Below, in pieces: positions 1 through 8,212 of a stretch of 51,178 nt of DNA. The translations under genes were made by a program, and so were the position numbers. The notes beneath the pieces are model-generated. The model did not search any database and had not been told where the DNA came from. It was given only the letters and a program-made list of their open reading frames with translations. The stretch lies in NCBI RefSeq assembly GCF_001942465.1, contig NZ_MKJY01000366.1, positions 1 to 51,178 of the forward strand. Reading direction: 5' to 3'. This DNA comes from Actinomadura sp. CNU-125 (GTDB taxonomy: Bacteria > Actinomycetota > Actinomycetes > Streptosporangiales > Streptosporangiaceae). Numbering within the stretch: position 1 is the first letter of the stretch; the number at the start of each line of letters is the position of its first letter.

Positions 1-135
1 ACGAGCGTCGCGGCGTCCGCGCGGTGGAGCGCCATGTTCCTGCGCACGGTGCTCGGCGACGTGTGGTCGGGCGTCTGGCTGTGGGGCGTCGGCGACGCGG
101 TCGACGACGCGGTCACCGTCGAGTACGTCCGCTGA
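1..135 (+). CDS. C-terminal end of an unidentified protein (partial)
   Basis: The first 44 codons are open in frame 1 and end in TGA at 133-135; the gene begins before the window. The tail is Trp- and Val-rich, with WSGVWLWGVGDAVDD near its end. Codon third positions are almost all G or C, as in real genes of this window. I do not recognise the family from so short a piece. It is followed 20 bases later by a strong hairpin terminator, so this is the last gene of its transcript. Confidence 0.55.
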   Translation, partial: TSVAASARWSAMFLRTVLGDVWSGVWLWGVGDAVDDAVTVEYVR

Positions 136-154
136 GCGCGGGGGGAGAGGGGGA

Positions 155-185
155 CCCCGCAGGCCGTCGGCGACGGCCTGCGGGG
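155..185. terminator. Bidirectional hairpin terminator
   Basis: A perfect 14-bp stem (155-168 with 172-185) closes a 3-base loop and is followed by TTT on the plus strand. It lies between the plus-strand gene ending at 135 and the minus-strand cupin gene ending at 193, so it can serve both. Confidence 0.85.
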
Positions 186-192
186 TTTCCCG

Positions 193-1434
193 TCACATGC
201 CGTCGCCGTCCCACCGGCCGGTGGTCCGGCTGCGCACGGGACGGCTCGACAGGATGGGCGCCGGGACGGGATCGCCCTCCCGCCAGGCGCGGCCCGCGCC
301 CCAGTTGTGCCGCTGGGCGTCGACGCGCTCGTCGGCGTGTTCGAGCGTTTCGACGGGCGCGCCCCAGTCGGGCTCGACGGTGCCGGTGTCGTGGTCGTGG
401 CCGTCGGTGTGGTCGTGGTCGTGGTCCTCGCCGTGGCCTGCCTGCAGGCGGGCGGCGTCCAGGGCCTTGGCGATGGCGAGGACGCTCTTGTCGGGGCCGT
501 GCCCGTGCTGCGCGTAGTCCTCGCCGGGCTCGCCCAGGCTCCGCTGGTACAGCACCGATTCCTGCAGTTCCTTCAGGTCGCGCCCGGAGCGGCCGTCCGT
601 CCCGCGGCCCAGGTCGTGGGACGCCATGGACCAGCGCATCCGGCCGTCGCCGGGCCCGTAGTTGACGGCCCGGCCGCCCCAGCGCACCCATTCGTTCCGG
701 GTGTACCAGTTGACGAGCTCGCCGTCCGACCGCAGCAGCCAGGTCGCGCCGCCCTCCTGTGTGGTGAAGTGCCCGTGTTTCACGCGGGCGGGGCGGAAGA
801 AGTACGTGCCGAGGTCGAGGGTTCCGAAGTTGTACTCCATGTGCCCCTGGACGGTGTACGCCTCCTCGTAGCAGGGGTGGTGGGCGAGGCGGTGGTCGGT
901 CCAGCCCTCCTGCGCGTGCACCAGCCTCGTGTAGAAGCCGCTGACGGGGTCGACGTGCAGGTACTTGATGAACAGCCCGGGCATCGGGCCCGCCTTGGGC
1001 ACCGCGTCCCACCGCATCCCCTCGCTGTCGACGACGATGACGTCCTCGTAGGCGTCCTTCCAGCGGGGGGCTCCCAGGCCGTCGACGGGGTCGAATCCCG
1101 CGTCGCCGTATTCGCGGTAGTGCAGGATCCGGGTGCCCTCGGCGAAGGTGACGGCGTCCGCGGGCACGCCCTTGGGCGCGTACACGTAGCCGCCCGCGCC
1201 GATGGCGCGGCCGCCGTACGTCATCGCCCCTTCGAGGACGTAGTACTCCGTGTTCGCGTGGTGGATGCCCGGCCCGCGTCCCCAGCCGGTGTGGAAGTCG
1301 ATCCGCAGCGAGGACGAGCCGTCCTCCTCGTCCACCGACAGCCTGCGCTCGCTCGCCCGGCCCTCGCCGCCCGCCAGCTCGGCGGCGTGCCAGATGTAGT
1401 CGTCTTCCTGGATCAGCTCGACATGGGGTCGCAC
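193..1434 (-). CDS. Two-domain cupin protein with His-rich tail
   Basis: A 413-residue protein with two cupin-like beta-barrels. The first metal-site segment is HHANTEYYVLEG (residues 58-69); the second lies at about 180-223 (TDHRLAHHPCYEE, then VKHGHF). Residues 334-349 are a run of His and Asp, likely to bind divalent metal. Bicupins include dioxygenases, isomerases and decarboxylases; the reaction here is unknown. I chose the GTG at 1434 because GGAG sits 8 bases upstream; an ATG at 1488 would add 18 residues but would put the inverted repeat at 1472-1484 inside the gene. It is divergent from a flavoprotein gene, so the two probably share control and perhaps a substrate. Confidence 0.8.
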   Translation of the reverse strand: MRPHVELIQEDDYIWHAAELAGGEGRASERRLSVDEEDGSSSLRIDFHTGWGRGPGIHHANTEYYVLEGAMTYGGRAIGAGGYVYAPKGVPADAVTFAEGTRILHYREYGDAGFDPVDGLGAPRWKDAYEDVIVVDSEGMRWDAVPKAGPMPGLFIKYLHVDPVSGFYTRLVHAQEGWTDHRLAHHPCYEEAYTVQGHMEYNFGTLDLGTYFFRPARVKHGHFTTQEGGATWLLRSDGELVNWYTRNEWVRWGGRAVNYGPGDGRMRWSMASHDLGRGTDGRSGRDLKELQESVLYQRSLGEPGEDYAQHGHGPDKSVLAIAKALDAARLQAGHGEDHDHDHTDGHDHDTGTVEPDWGAPVETLEHADERVDAQRHNWGAGRAWREGDPVPAPILSSRPVRSRTTGRWDGDGM

Positions 1435-1471
1435 GTGCTCGTCTCCGTTCCCGGCGGCTGTTTCGCTAATG

Positions 1472-1484
1472 GAAACATCGTTTC
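1472..1484. promoter_or_regulatory. Inverted repeat GAAAC-N3-GTTTC between divergent genes
   Basis: GAAAC (1472-1476) and GTTTC (1480-1484) form a perfect 5-3-5 inverted repeat between the cupin start (1434) and the flavoprotein start (1565). The position suits an operator for both promoters. GAAAC/GTTTC half-sites resemble those of IclR-type regulators, but no such regulator gene is adjacent. Confidence 0.4.
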
Positions 1485-1564
1485 GCATATGCCCGCAAGG
1501 CCGAACCTTGACCGGTACGCCCAGAGAAAGAAACACTGTGTCCGTCAGCGGAACAGGGAGCGTC

Positions 1565-3014
1565 ATGGCGTTCGATGCGGTCGTCGTCGGGGCCGGCCCG
1601 GGCGGGCTCGCCTGCGCCGTCGAGGCGGCCGCGGCGGGCGCGCGCGTGCTCGTCCTGGAGAAGGCCGCGGACATCGGCGGGACGCTGCCGTACTCCGGCG
1701 GGCACCTGTCGGCCGGAGGCTTCTCCGCCCAGCGGGAACGCGGCATCGCCGACGACCCCGGACGGCACCTCGCCGACGTCCGGCGGATCAGCCGGGGCAC
1801 CGCGCGCGAGGACCTCCTCCGGCTCTCCCTCGCCGAGCAGCCCGCCGTCCTGGAATGGCTCTTCGACGCGGGCTACGAGATCGACCCGGCGACCCCGCGC
1901 ATCGTGCACGGGCACGAGCCGTACACCACGCCCCGCACCGTCCACGCCGCCGAGACGCCGGGCGGCCCCGCGATCCTGCGGGCGCTGCGCCGCCTGCTCG
2001 AACCCCACACCCGCGCCGGACGGGTCGAAGTGCGGTGCGGCCGCGCGCGTCACCGGGCTGCGCACCGACGCGGGGGCCGTCACCGGCGTGACCGTCCCGG
2101 ACGGCCCGGACGGCCCGGACGCCCGGCGCCCGCCGTCGTGCTCGCCACCGGCGGGTTCGGCCACGCCCCCGACCTGTTCGCCGAACTCGAAGGGGCGCCC
2201 CTGACGACGTACGGCGCCGACCTCGACCGGCGACGGGCTGCTCATGGCGCGCCGGATCGGGGCCGGTCTGCAGGGCCGCGGCCGGTACATCCCGACGTTC
2301 GGCGGCCTGCCGCCGCAGGGCGGCGACGCGCGCGTCGACTGGACGAACCGTCCGCAGCTCGTCGCGGCCGAGCGCCCGCCGTGGGAGATCTACGTGGACC
2401 GGCACGGCCGGCGCTGGATCGCGGAGGACGAACCGAGCATCGACCGCAAGGAACGCGTCCTGACCGGCGTCGACCGGATGACCTTCTGGACGGTCTTCGA
2501 CGCCCGGGCGCTGCGGGAGTCGCGCCCCATGGTCCACGGCTGGAGCCCCGCCGAGCTGGACGCCCGCTGCGGCGTCCGCAGCGGCCTGCACCGCGCGTCC
2601 GACCTGCCCGGACTGGCGCGGTCGGCCGGCATCGACCCGGCCGGTCTCCGCACCGAGGTCGAGCGGTACAACGCCGCCGTCGCCGCCGGGACCGACACCG
2701 CGTTCGGACGCCGGCACCTGCCCGCGCCGATCGCCGAGCCGCCCTTCTACGCCGTCGAGAACCGCCCCGTCACGCTGATCACCTTCGCCGGGATCGACGT
2801 CGACGCCCGGCTCCGGGTGCGCCGCGCCGACGGCGCCGTCGTCCCCGGCCTGTACGCGGTGGGCGAGGTGATCGGGTCCGCCGCCGTCAACGGCAACGCG
2901 TTCTGCTCGGGCATGTGCCTCACGCCCGCGCTCGCGTTCGGACGCCTGGTCGGCCGCGCCCTGGCCGGAACCGGGTCCGCCTCAGTGCGCGAAGGCGAAC
3001 CCCGCCGCGCGTAG
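1565..3014 (+). CDS. FAD-dependent oxidoreductase, fumarate reductase/KstD-like (frame broken)
   Basis: The N-terminus has the FAD-binding glycine motif VVVGAGPGGLACAVEA followed by a Glu in VLVLEKAADIGG. The C-terminus has the family signature GLYAVGEVIGSAAVNGNAF. This fits the flavoproteins related to fumarate reductase and 3-ketosteroid dehydrogenases, which add or remove hydrogens across a C-C bond next to a carbonyl. Homology runs through three frames: breaks lie near 2035-2045, near 2115-2130 and near 2228, where the frame resumes as GDGLLMARRIGAG. The start at 1565 has GGGAG a few bases upstream. The last 33 bases overlap the convergent SDR gene. Three breaks in one gene mean either sequence errors or a pseudogene; the rest of the protein is well kept. 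Confidence 0.75.
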
Positions 3015-3800
3015 CTTCGCCGACGTCACCGGCACCACCGGCGTCCGGATCTCGCCGCGGAACGTCAGCTCCGGCAGTCCCTCGGCCGCGCAGAGCTCGC
3101 CGAACACCTCGGCGTTCGTCCGCGGGACCGCCGCGTCCGGGAACGCGTTGTAGGCCCCGGTCAGCCCCTCGCTCACCACGAAGTCGAGCGCCGCCGCCGC
3201 GTCCCGGTAGTCGATCCGGTACAGCAGCGCGTCGGCCGCGAACGGGACGGTCCCGCCCAGCGCCTCGTGCGCGAACCGCACCCGCGCCGGATAGTCGATG
3301 TCCCGGGGATGGCCGTGCACGTCCGGGATGCGCAGCACCGCGCCCCGCGGCGCGGCGAGCACGGCCTCCTCCGCCGCGACGAAGCCGCGCGGCGACGCGT
3401 CCGCGTCGTCCGTCGGCGGATGGGCTTCGTCGATCACCGTCCCGGAACCCTCCCCGTACACCGATCCGGAACTTGTGAACACGACCCGGGGGTGGACGGC
3501 GACGGCGGCCCGCGCGCTCCCCGTCAGGGTGTCGGCGTACTCGCCGACCCGCTGCGCGGCGTCGAACGAGCGCGACGGCCGCGGGCTCACCGTCAGCACC
3601 ACGGCGTCCGCGCCGCGCGTCGCCTCGGCGACGGCCGCACGGTCCGATCCGCGCAGCACGGCGACGTCCGAGCAGACCTCGCGGAGCTCATCGACCCGTC
3701 CGGCGGAGGTGGTGGTGCCGACCACCGAGTGCCCCTGCGCGACCCACCGCCGGGCGAGCTCCATCCCCACGTTGCCGCATCCGATCACCGCGTACCGCAC
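2982..3800 (-). CDS. Atypical SDR / NAD(P)-dependent epimerase-like protein
   Basis: A 272-residue Rossmann-fold protein. The N-terminus VIGCGNVGMELARRW is the nucleotide-binding glycine loop. FTSSGSVYGEG (about residue 110) corresponds to the Ser/Tyr region of extended SDRs, although the usual YxxxK catalytic pair is not clear, as in many atypical SDRs. The substrate is unknown. The start is GTG with GGAGG 7 bases upstream. It follows the isochorismatase-like gene by 12 bases on the same strand, so the two form an operon. Its 3' end overlaps the flavoprotein gene on the other strand. Confidence 0.8.
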   Translation of the reverse strand: MRYAVIGCGNVGMELARRWVAQGHSVVGTTTSAGRVDELREVCSDVAVLRGSDRAAVAEATRGADAVVLTVSPRPSRSFDAAQRVGEYADTLTGSARAAVAVHPRVVFTSSGSVYGEGSGTVIDEAHPPTDDADASPRGFVAAEEAVLAAPRGAVLRIPDVHGHPRDIDYPARVRFAHEALGGTVPFAADALLYRIDYRDAAAALDFVVSEGLTGAYNAFPDAAVPRTNAEVFGELCAAEGLPELTFRGEIRTPVVPVTSAKLRAAGFAFAH

Positions 3801-3812
3801 GAGAACCTCCGC

Positions 3813-4481
3813 TCATCGGCCGTCCGCCCACGCACGGAGGACGCCCGTGGTGTCGAGAAGGTCGGCGTACTTGGCCCCGAGGTCGAACAGCGCGGCCTCG
3901 TGCGGGGCCACGTCCCGGTCTCCGACGGCGTCGGTGACGACCGTCGGCCGGAAGCCGTGGCACAGCGCGTCCAGCGCCGTGGCCCGCACGCACCCGCTCG
4001 TGCTCACCCCGGTCACCACGACGCCGTCGGCGCCGAGGGACGTCAGCGTGGAGGCGAGCGAGGTGCCGAAGAACGCGCTCGGATACTGCTTGGTCACCAC
4101 CACGTCCCCCGGCTCCGGGACGAGCTCCGGCGGGGGCTCGGCGAACGGGGAGCCCTGCGCGAAGAAACGCAGCGCCGGGACCTTCCGGTAGAACAGGCCG
4201 CCGTCGGCGGGGGAGCGGTACGAGACGTAGGTGAACACGACCGGGCGGCCGAGCCTGCGCGCGTCCGCGACGAGCCGCGCCACCTGCCCGACTACTGGCT
4301 CGACGCCTGCGTACAGCGGGCACTCCGGATCGAGGTAGGCGCGGACGAGGTCGACCACGAGGAGGGCGGGCCGTTCGCCGAACCCCAGGTCCGCGCCGAA
4401 GCCCGCACGCTCGTAGTCGTCCGCGAGATCCGCGGCCGGCGTACGCGCGCCCGCCCGCGCGCCGCGCGGCTCAGCGGGCAT
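3813..4481 (-). CDS. Isochorismatase-family cysteine hydrolase
   Basis: A 222-residue protein with the full catalytic triad of the family: Asp44 in ALLVVDLVRAY, Lys131 in VVVTKQYPSAFFGT and Cys164 in GVSTSGCVRATA. Members hydrolyse C-N bonds (N-carbamoylsarcosine, ureidoacrylate, nicotinamide) or vinyl ethers. The motif set and the N-terminal extension of about 30 residues resemble the N-carbamoylsarcosine amidohydrolase-like branch. It is the first gene of an operon with the downstream SDR and is divergent from the GntR-type regulator at 4681, a likely controller. The start at 4481 lacks a strong ribosome site, so a start a few codons downstream is possible. Confidence 0.85.
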   Translation of the reverse strand: MPAEPRGARAGARTPAADLADDYERAGFGADLGFGERPALLVVDLVRAYLDPECPLYAGVEPVVGQVARLVADARRLGRPVVFTYVSYRSPADGGLFYRKVPALRFFAQGSPFAEPPPELVPEPGDVVVTKQYPSAFFGTSLASTLTSLGADGVVVTGVSTSGCVRATALDALCHGFRPTVVTDAVGDRDVAPHEAALFDLGAKYADLLDTTGVLRAWADGR

Positions 4482-4680
4482 CGGACCGGACCGCCGCGTG
4501 CTCGGTGTGCCCCGCCATGGGCTGCCCTTCGAGTCTCGCCGATCCCGCCTCGGAGCAGGATCCGATCTTCGTTCCGGGTGAGCGTAAGCCGCCCGATTTC
4601 GCGGGTCAAGAGTCGTCGTCGCGGCGTGGAGGCCGGGTGTGCGGGAGGTCCCGTTCCGCCCGCGGGCTACGCTGGCGGAC

Positions 4681-5388
4681 ATGTCGACTCTGCACGAGCA
4701 GGTCCTCGCCAAGCTCGGGCCGTTGATCATCTCGGGCTCCCTGGAGCCCGGGTCGAACGTCAACTTGGAGTGGGTGCAGCAGGAGTTCGGCGTGTCGCGG
4801 ACGGTCGCCCGCGAAGCGGTGCAGGTGCTCGCGTCGAAGCGGCTGGTCGCCAGCCGCCGGCGGACCGGCGTCACGGTGCTCCCCGAGGACGAGTGGGACT
4901 CCTACGACCGCGCCGTGATCAGGTGGCGGCTCGACGGGCCGGAGCGGGGCAGGTACCTGCACCAGCTCTCGCAGCTGCGCACCGCGATCGAGCCGCCCGC
5001 CGCCGCGCTGGCCGCCCGGTACGCCGACGACCGGCAGCGGGACCGGATGGTCGAGCTCGGGGCGGCGATGGAGTCGGCGGGCGAGGCGGGCGACCTCACC
5101 ACGTTCCTCGAACACGACATCGCCTTCCACCGGCTGCTGCTCGAAGCCTCGGGAAACGTGATGTTCGTCGGCCTCGCCCACGTCGTGGAGGAAGTGCTGC
5201 GCGGCCGCACGCTGCATCGTCTGATGCCGGTGCGGCCCAAGCCGGAGGCGCGCCGGCTCCATCTCGTGGTGGCCGAGGCCGTCGCCGGACGCGAGCCCGA
5301 GGTGGCCGGGGCCGCGATGACGGCGATCTGCGTCGAGGTCGCCGACGAGATGGGCCGGCTGGGCGGGAACGGCGTCCCCGCCCGCTGA
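4681..5388 (+). CDS. GntR-family regulator, FadR (FCD) subfamily
   Basis: A 235-residue transcription factor. Residues 5-65 form a winged helix-turn-helix (FGVSRTVAREAVQVLASKRL), and residues 85-225 are an all-helical FCD ligand domain with the likely metal-binding His residues in HDIAFHRLLLEASGN and RLHLVVAEAV. FCD regulators commonly sense sugar acids or carboxylates. The gene is divergent from the isochorismatase/SDR operon and ends 10 bases before the convergent GntP permease, so either could be its target; FCD regulators next to GntP transporters often control gluconate-type uptake. The ATG at 4681 gives the standard family N-terminus. Confidence 0.9.
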   Translation: MSTLHEQVLAKLGPLIISGSLEPGSNVNLEWVQQEFGVSRTVAREAVQVLASKRLVASRRRTGVTVLPEDEWDSYDRAVIRWRLDGPERGRYLHQLSQLRTAIEPPAAALAARYADDRQRDRMVELGAAMESAGEAGDLTTFLEHDIAFHRLLLEASGNVMFVGLAHVVEEVLRGRTLHRLMPVRPKPEARRLHLVVAEAVAGREPEVAGAAMTAICVEVADEMGRLGGNGVPAR

Positions 5389-5397
5389 CGACACGGG

Positions 5398-6798
5398 TCA
5401 GGCGACCAGCCACAGCAGCGAGGCGATCACGAACACCGACAGGCCGAGCGTCGTCTCCAGGACGGTCCAGGTCTTCAGGGTGGTCTTCTCGTCCATCCCG
5501 AACAGTCGGCTCACCAGCCAGAACCCCGAGTCGTTCACGTGCGAGAGCACGGTGGCGCCCGCCGCGATGACGACCACGAGAAGGGTCAGCTTGAAGTCGC
5601 TCAGGTCGGCTTCGGCGACCGCGCTCGCGATCAGCCCGCCGGTCGTGGTCAGCGCGACGGTCGCGGAGCCCTGCGCGACGCGCAGCAGCGTCGCGATGAT
5701 GAACGCCTGCAGGATCAGCGAGATGCCGAGATCGGACAGGCTCTCGGTCAGCGCGTCGCCGATGCCGCTCAGCTCCAGCACCCCGCCGAACATGCCGCCC
5801 GCGCCGGTGATCAGGATGATGGCGCAGACCGGGCCGAGCGCCTGGTCGACGATCCGGCTGACGGTGGCCATCGACGCGTTGGGCCGGCCGAGCACCAGGA
5901 TCGCGACGATGACCGTGATCATCAGGGCCACCGGCGTGATGCCGATCAGGCTCAGGTAGTCGACCCAGTCCTGGCCCTCGTCGAGCACCCCGCTCTCGAC
6001 CAGCGTCGAGAGGACCGTGTTGATCGAGATCAGCACCAGCGGGATGAGCAGCAGCATGAGGACCGTGCCGAAGGACGGCGCCCGCCAGTCGGGCTCCTCG
6101 CCGTCCTTACCGCCCTTGCCGTCCTCCACCTCGCCGAAGATCACGTCCGGCAGCGACACGTCGACCCGCGCGCCGAGGAAACGGGAGACCAGCAGGACGC
6201 CGACGTACCACGCCACCACCGCGATCGGGATGCCGACGAGCAGCGTGAGCCCGACGTTGGCGCCGATCAGGTTCGCCGCGGCGACCGGACCGGGGTGGGG
6301 CGGGACGATCGCGTGCATCGCGGCGAACGCGCCCGCCGCGGGCAGCGCGTAGTAGAGCAGGGAGCCGCCGAAGCGCCGCGCGACGGTGAGGACGATCGGG
6401 ACGAAGATGACGAGCCCGGCGTCGAAGAAGATCGGGAACCCGAACAGCAGGGACGCGACGCCCAGTGCCATGGGCGCCCGTTTCTCCCCGAACCGGCCGA
6501 TGAGCGTGTCCGCGAGCGTCTGCGCGCCGCCGGTCACCTCCAGCAGCCGCCCGAGCATGACGCCGAACGCGACCAGCAGGGCCACGGAGCCGATGGTGTC
6601 GGCGAACCCGTACATCAGGACGTCCGGGATGTCGCCGGGCGAGAACCCGACGACCACGGCCGTCAGCACGCTCACCAGGACCAGGGAGACGAAGGCGTGC
6701 AGCTTCACCTTCATGATCAGGAACAGCAGCACCGCCACGGCTCCGGCCGCCATCAGCAGCAGAGTGACGGTGCCGAACTGGGGGTCGATGGCTTCCAC
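5398..6798 (-). CDS. GntP-family gluconate/sugar-acid:H+ symporter
   Basis: A 466-residue inner-membrane protein with about 12-14 hydrophobic segments. Diagnostic stretches are FGFPIFFDAGLVIFVPI, the HAIVPPHPGPVAAA loop and LSHVNDSGFWLVSR, all typical of GntP/GntT/IdnT transporters for gluconate and related acids. The start is GTG at 6798 with GGAG 5 bases upstream. The frame stays open upstream through the TetR gene, so no stop codon separates the two coding regions; the ribosome site and the palindrome at 6856-6870 argue that the permease starts on its own. The TetR or the convergent FadR-type regulator is the probable controller. Confidence 0.9.
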   Translation of the reverse strand: MEAIDPQFGTVTLLLMAAGAVAVLLFLIMKVKLHAFVSLVLVSVLTAVVVGFSPGDIPDVLMYGFADTIGSVALLVAFGVMLGRLLEVTGGAQTLADTLIGRFGEKRAPMALGVASLLFGFPIFFDAGLVIFVPIVLTVARRFGGSLLYYALPAAGAFAAMHAIVPPHPGPVAAANLIGANVGLTLLVGIPIAVVAWYVGVLLVSRFLGARVDVSLPDVIFGEVEDGKGGKDGEEPDWRAPSFGTVLMLLLIPLVLISINTVLSTLVESGVLDEGQDWVDYLSLIGITPVALMITVIVAILVLGRPNASMATVSRIVDQALGPVCAIILITGAGGMFGGVLELSGIGDALTESLSDLGISLILQAFIIATLLRVAQGSATVALTTTGGLIASAVAEADLSDFKLTLLVVVIAAGATVLSHVNDSGFWLVSRLFGMDEKTTLKTWTVLETTLGLSVFVIASLLWLVA

Positions 6799-6855
6799 GG
6801 CAACTCCGATACGTTCCGTCCGGCCGCGCTGGGGCGCGTACGGACACCTTGCCGC

Positions 6856-6870
6856 AAAGGTAGTACCTTT
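6856..6870. promoter_or_regulatory. Palindrome AAAGGTA-G-TACCTTT upstream of the permease
   Basis: A perfect 7-1-7 inverted repeat 58 bases upstream of the GntP start and at the end of the TetR coding region. Its GGTA/TACC half-sites recur in the inverted repeat upstream of the tetR gene (7553-7567). It is therefore the best candidate operator for the TetR protein acting on the permease promoter. Confidence 0.6.
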
Positions 6871-7530
6871 ACAAGACCGCTGCGGACGCCAAGTGGCGAG
6901 CGTGCCGCGGTCCCGGACGCGGACGCAGGACGGCGCGGCCTCGCCGGACCCGAGCGCGGTGACGAAGAAGTCGACGATGGCGTCCTGCCGGTCGGGGGCG
7001 AGGATGGACGCCTCGCCGGAGAAGCTGACCCGGGTGAGGATCACGCCCAGGAACGATTCGCTCGCGAGTTCGGCGTCGACGGTGCCGGGGATCTCGCCGC
7101 GGTGCCGGGCGGAGCGGAACACGTCCTCCACGACCGCCATGCAGTGGTCGATGAAGTCGCGGCGGAACCCCGCGTAGACGGCGGGGTGGTTCCGCGCCTC
7201 CTGGACGCACCGCTGCAGGATCTCCAGTCGCGGGCCGGTGAACACCGCGGCCACCGCGGGCAGGATCGCGAGCAGGTCGGTGCGCAGCGCGCCCGTCCCG
7301 GGCACGGTCAGCCCGGCGGCCAGGGTGCCCAGCGCGTCGACGACGAGCCGGTCGCGGTCGGGCCAGCGGGCGTAGATGCCCCGCTTGTCGACCCCGGCCC
7401 GCGCGGCCACGCTGTTGGTGGAGAACCCGGCGATGCCCCGTTCGGCCAGTTCCGCCACCGCCGCCCGGAGCACCCGCGCGTCGATCGACGGGTCCCGTCG
7501 GCGCCCGCGCGGACGTCCTGCTGAACTCAC
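6869..7530 (-). CDS. TetR-family transcriptional regulator (C-terminal frame uncertain)
   Basis: The N-terminal helix-turn-helix is clear: ELAERGIAGFSTNSVAARAG followed by VDKRGIYARWPDRDRL. A helical ligand domain follows, to about FFVTALGSGEAA. In the reading frame of the HTH no stop occurs before the GntP gene; the TAA at 6869-6871 lies in a shifted frame, so a one-base break near 6890-6960 is likely and the true end is probably within this range. The start is GTG at 7530. The inverted repeat at 7553-7567 lies just upstream and suits autoregulation. Divergent from the peroxiredoxin gene and upstream of the permease, it probably represses one or both. Confidence 0.75.
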
Positions 7531-7552
7531 TTCACCATCCCCGAGAATTAAT

Positions 7553-7567
7553 GTACCGTGATGGTAC
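7553..7567. promoter_or_regulatory. Inverted repeat GTACC-N5-GGTAC in the tetR/bcp gap
   Basis: Perfect 5-5-5 inverted repeat 23 bases upstream of the tetR GTG and about 140 bases upstream of the divergent peroxiredoxin gene. It shares GGTA/TACC half-sites with 6856-6870. Likely the autoregulatory TetR operator. Confidence 0.5.
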
Positions 7568-7704
7568 GTCAAATCGTCCGGCCCGGCCGGGCGGCGCAAA
7601 AGAACGACTATGCCATCCGCGCCGAGCAGGGCCGCGGCGATCGCCCGGTGGCGGGCGCGAGGCCGCCGCCGCACCCGTCCACGACCGAACCGGGAGAACA
7701 TCCG

Positions 7705-8153
7705 ATGCTGCGAACCGGCGACCGAGCCCCCGACTTCGAACTGCAGGACCAGGACGGACGGCCCGTGCGGCTGAGCGGCCTGCTGGACACCGGGCCGGTC
7801 GTCCTGTTCTTCTACCCGGCCGCGCTCAGCCCCGGCTGCACCCGCGAGGCATGCCACTTCCGCGACATCGTCGCCGAGTTCGCCGAGCACGGCGCGACGA
7901 TCCTCGGCATCAGCGGAGACGACGTCGAGAAGCAGAAGCAGTTCGACGACCGGCACCGGCTCGGCTACCCCCTGCTCGCCGACACCGGAGGCACCGTCGC
8001 CCGCGCCTACGGACTCGCGCGGCGCATCCCCGGCCTGCCGCCCAAACGGGCCACCTACGTCATCGGCACCGGCCGGAACGTTCTCGCAGCGATCCACAGC
8101 GAAATCAACATGAACGTCCACGCGGACAAGGCCCTGGCCGCCTCCCGGGGTGA
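7705..8153 (+). CDS. bcp: Thioredoxin-dependent peroxiredoxin, Bcp/PrxQ type
   Basis: About 149 residues. The sequence LSPGCTREACHFRD gives the peroxidatic Cys45 and resolving Cys50 spaced as in Bcp/PrxQ enzymes, which reduce organic hydroperoxides and H2O2 in the cytoplasm with thioredoxin. FFYPAALSPG matches the family's FYPKxxTPG. The frame as written runs on past 8900 without a stop. One extra G in the GGGG run at about 8147-8150 would place a TGA at 8151-8153 right after ALAASRG, the usual family end, so a missing base there is likely. The ATG at 7705 has GGGAG 10 bases upstream. Confidence 0.85.
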
Positions 8154-8212
8154 CGGGCGGACCTTGGTGCCCCGGAACGGACCGCGGTCACCCTTAGACA
8201 ATCGAACACACT

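Noticed and set aside
307..2091. A 594-codon plus-strand open frame over the cupin gene
   Set aside because: Antisense to the bicupin; Val/Ala/Gly/Arg-rich translation without domain signs.
5539..7524. A 661-codon plus-strand open frame
   Set aside because: It is antisense to the GntP permease and TetR genes; its His/Asp/Arg/Gln-rich translation is typical of a shadow frame.
5398..7530. A natural TetR-GntP fusion protein
   Set aside because: The permease has its own GTG with a ribosome site, and a palindromic operator lies between the two parts; a missing stop through a one-base error is simpler. Kept as a finding, not as a gene call.
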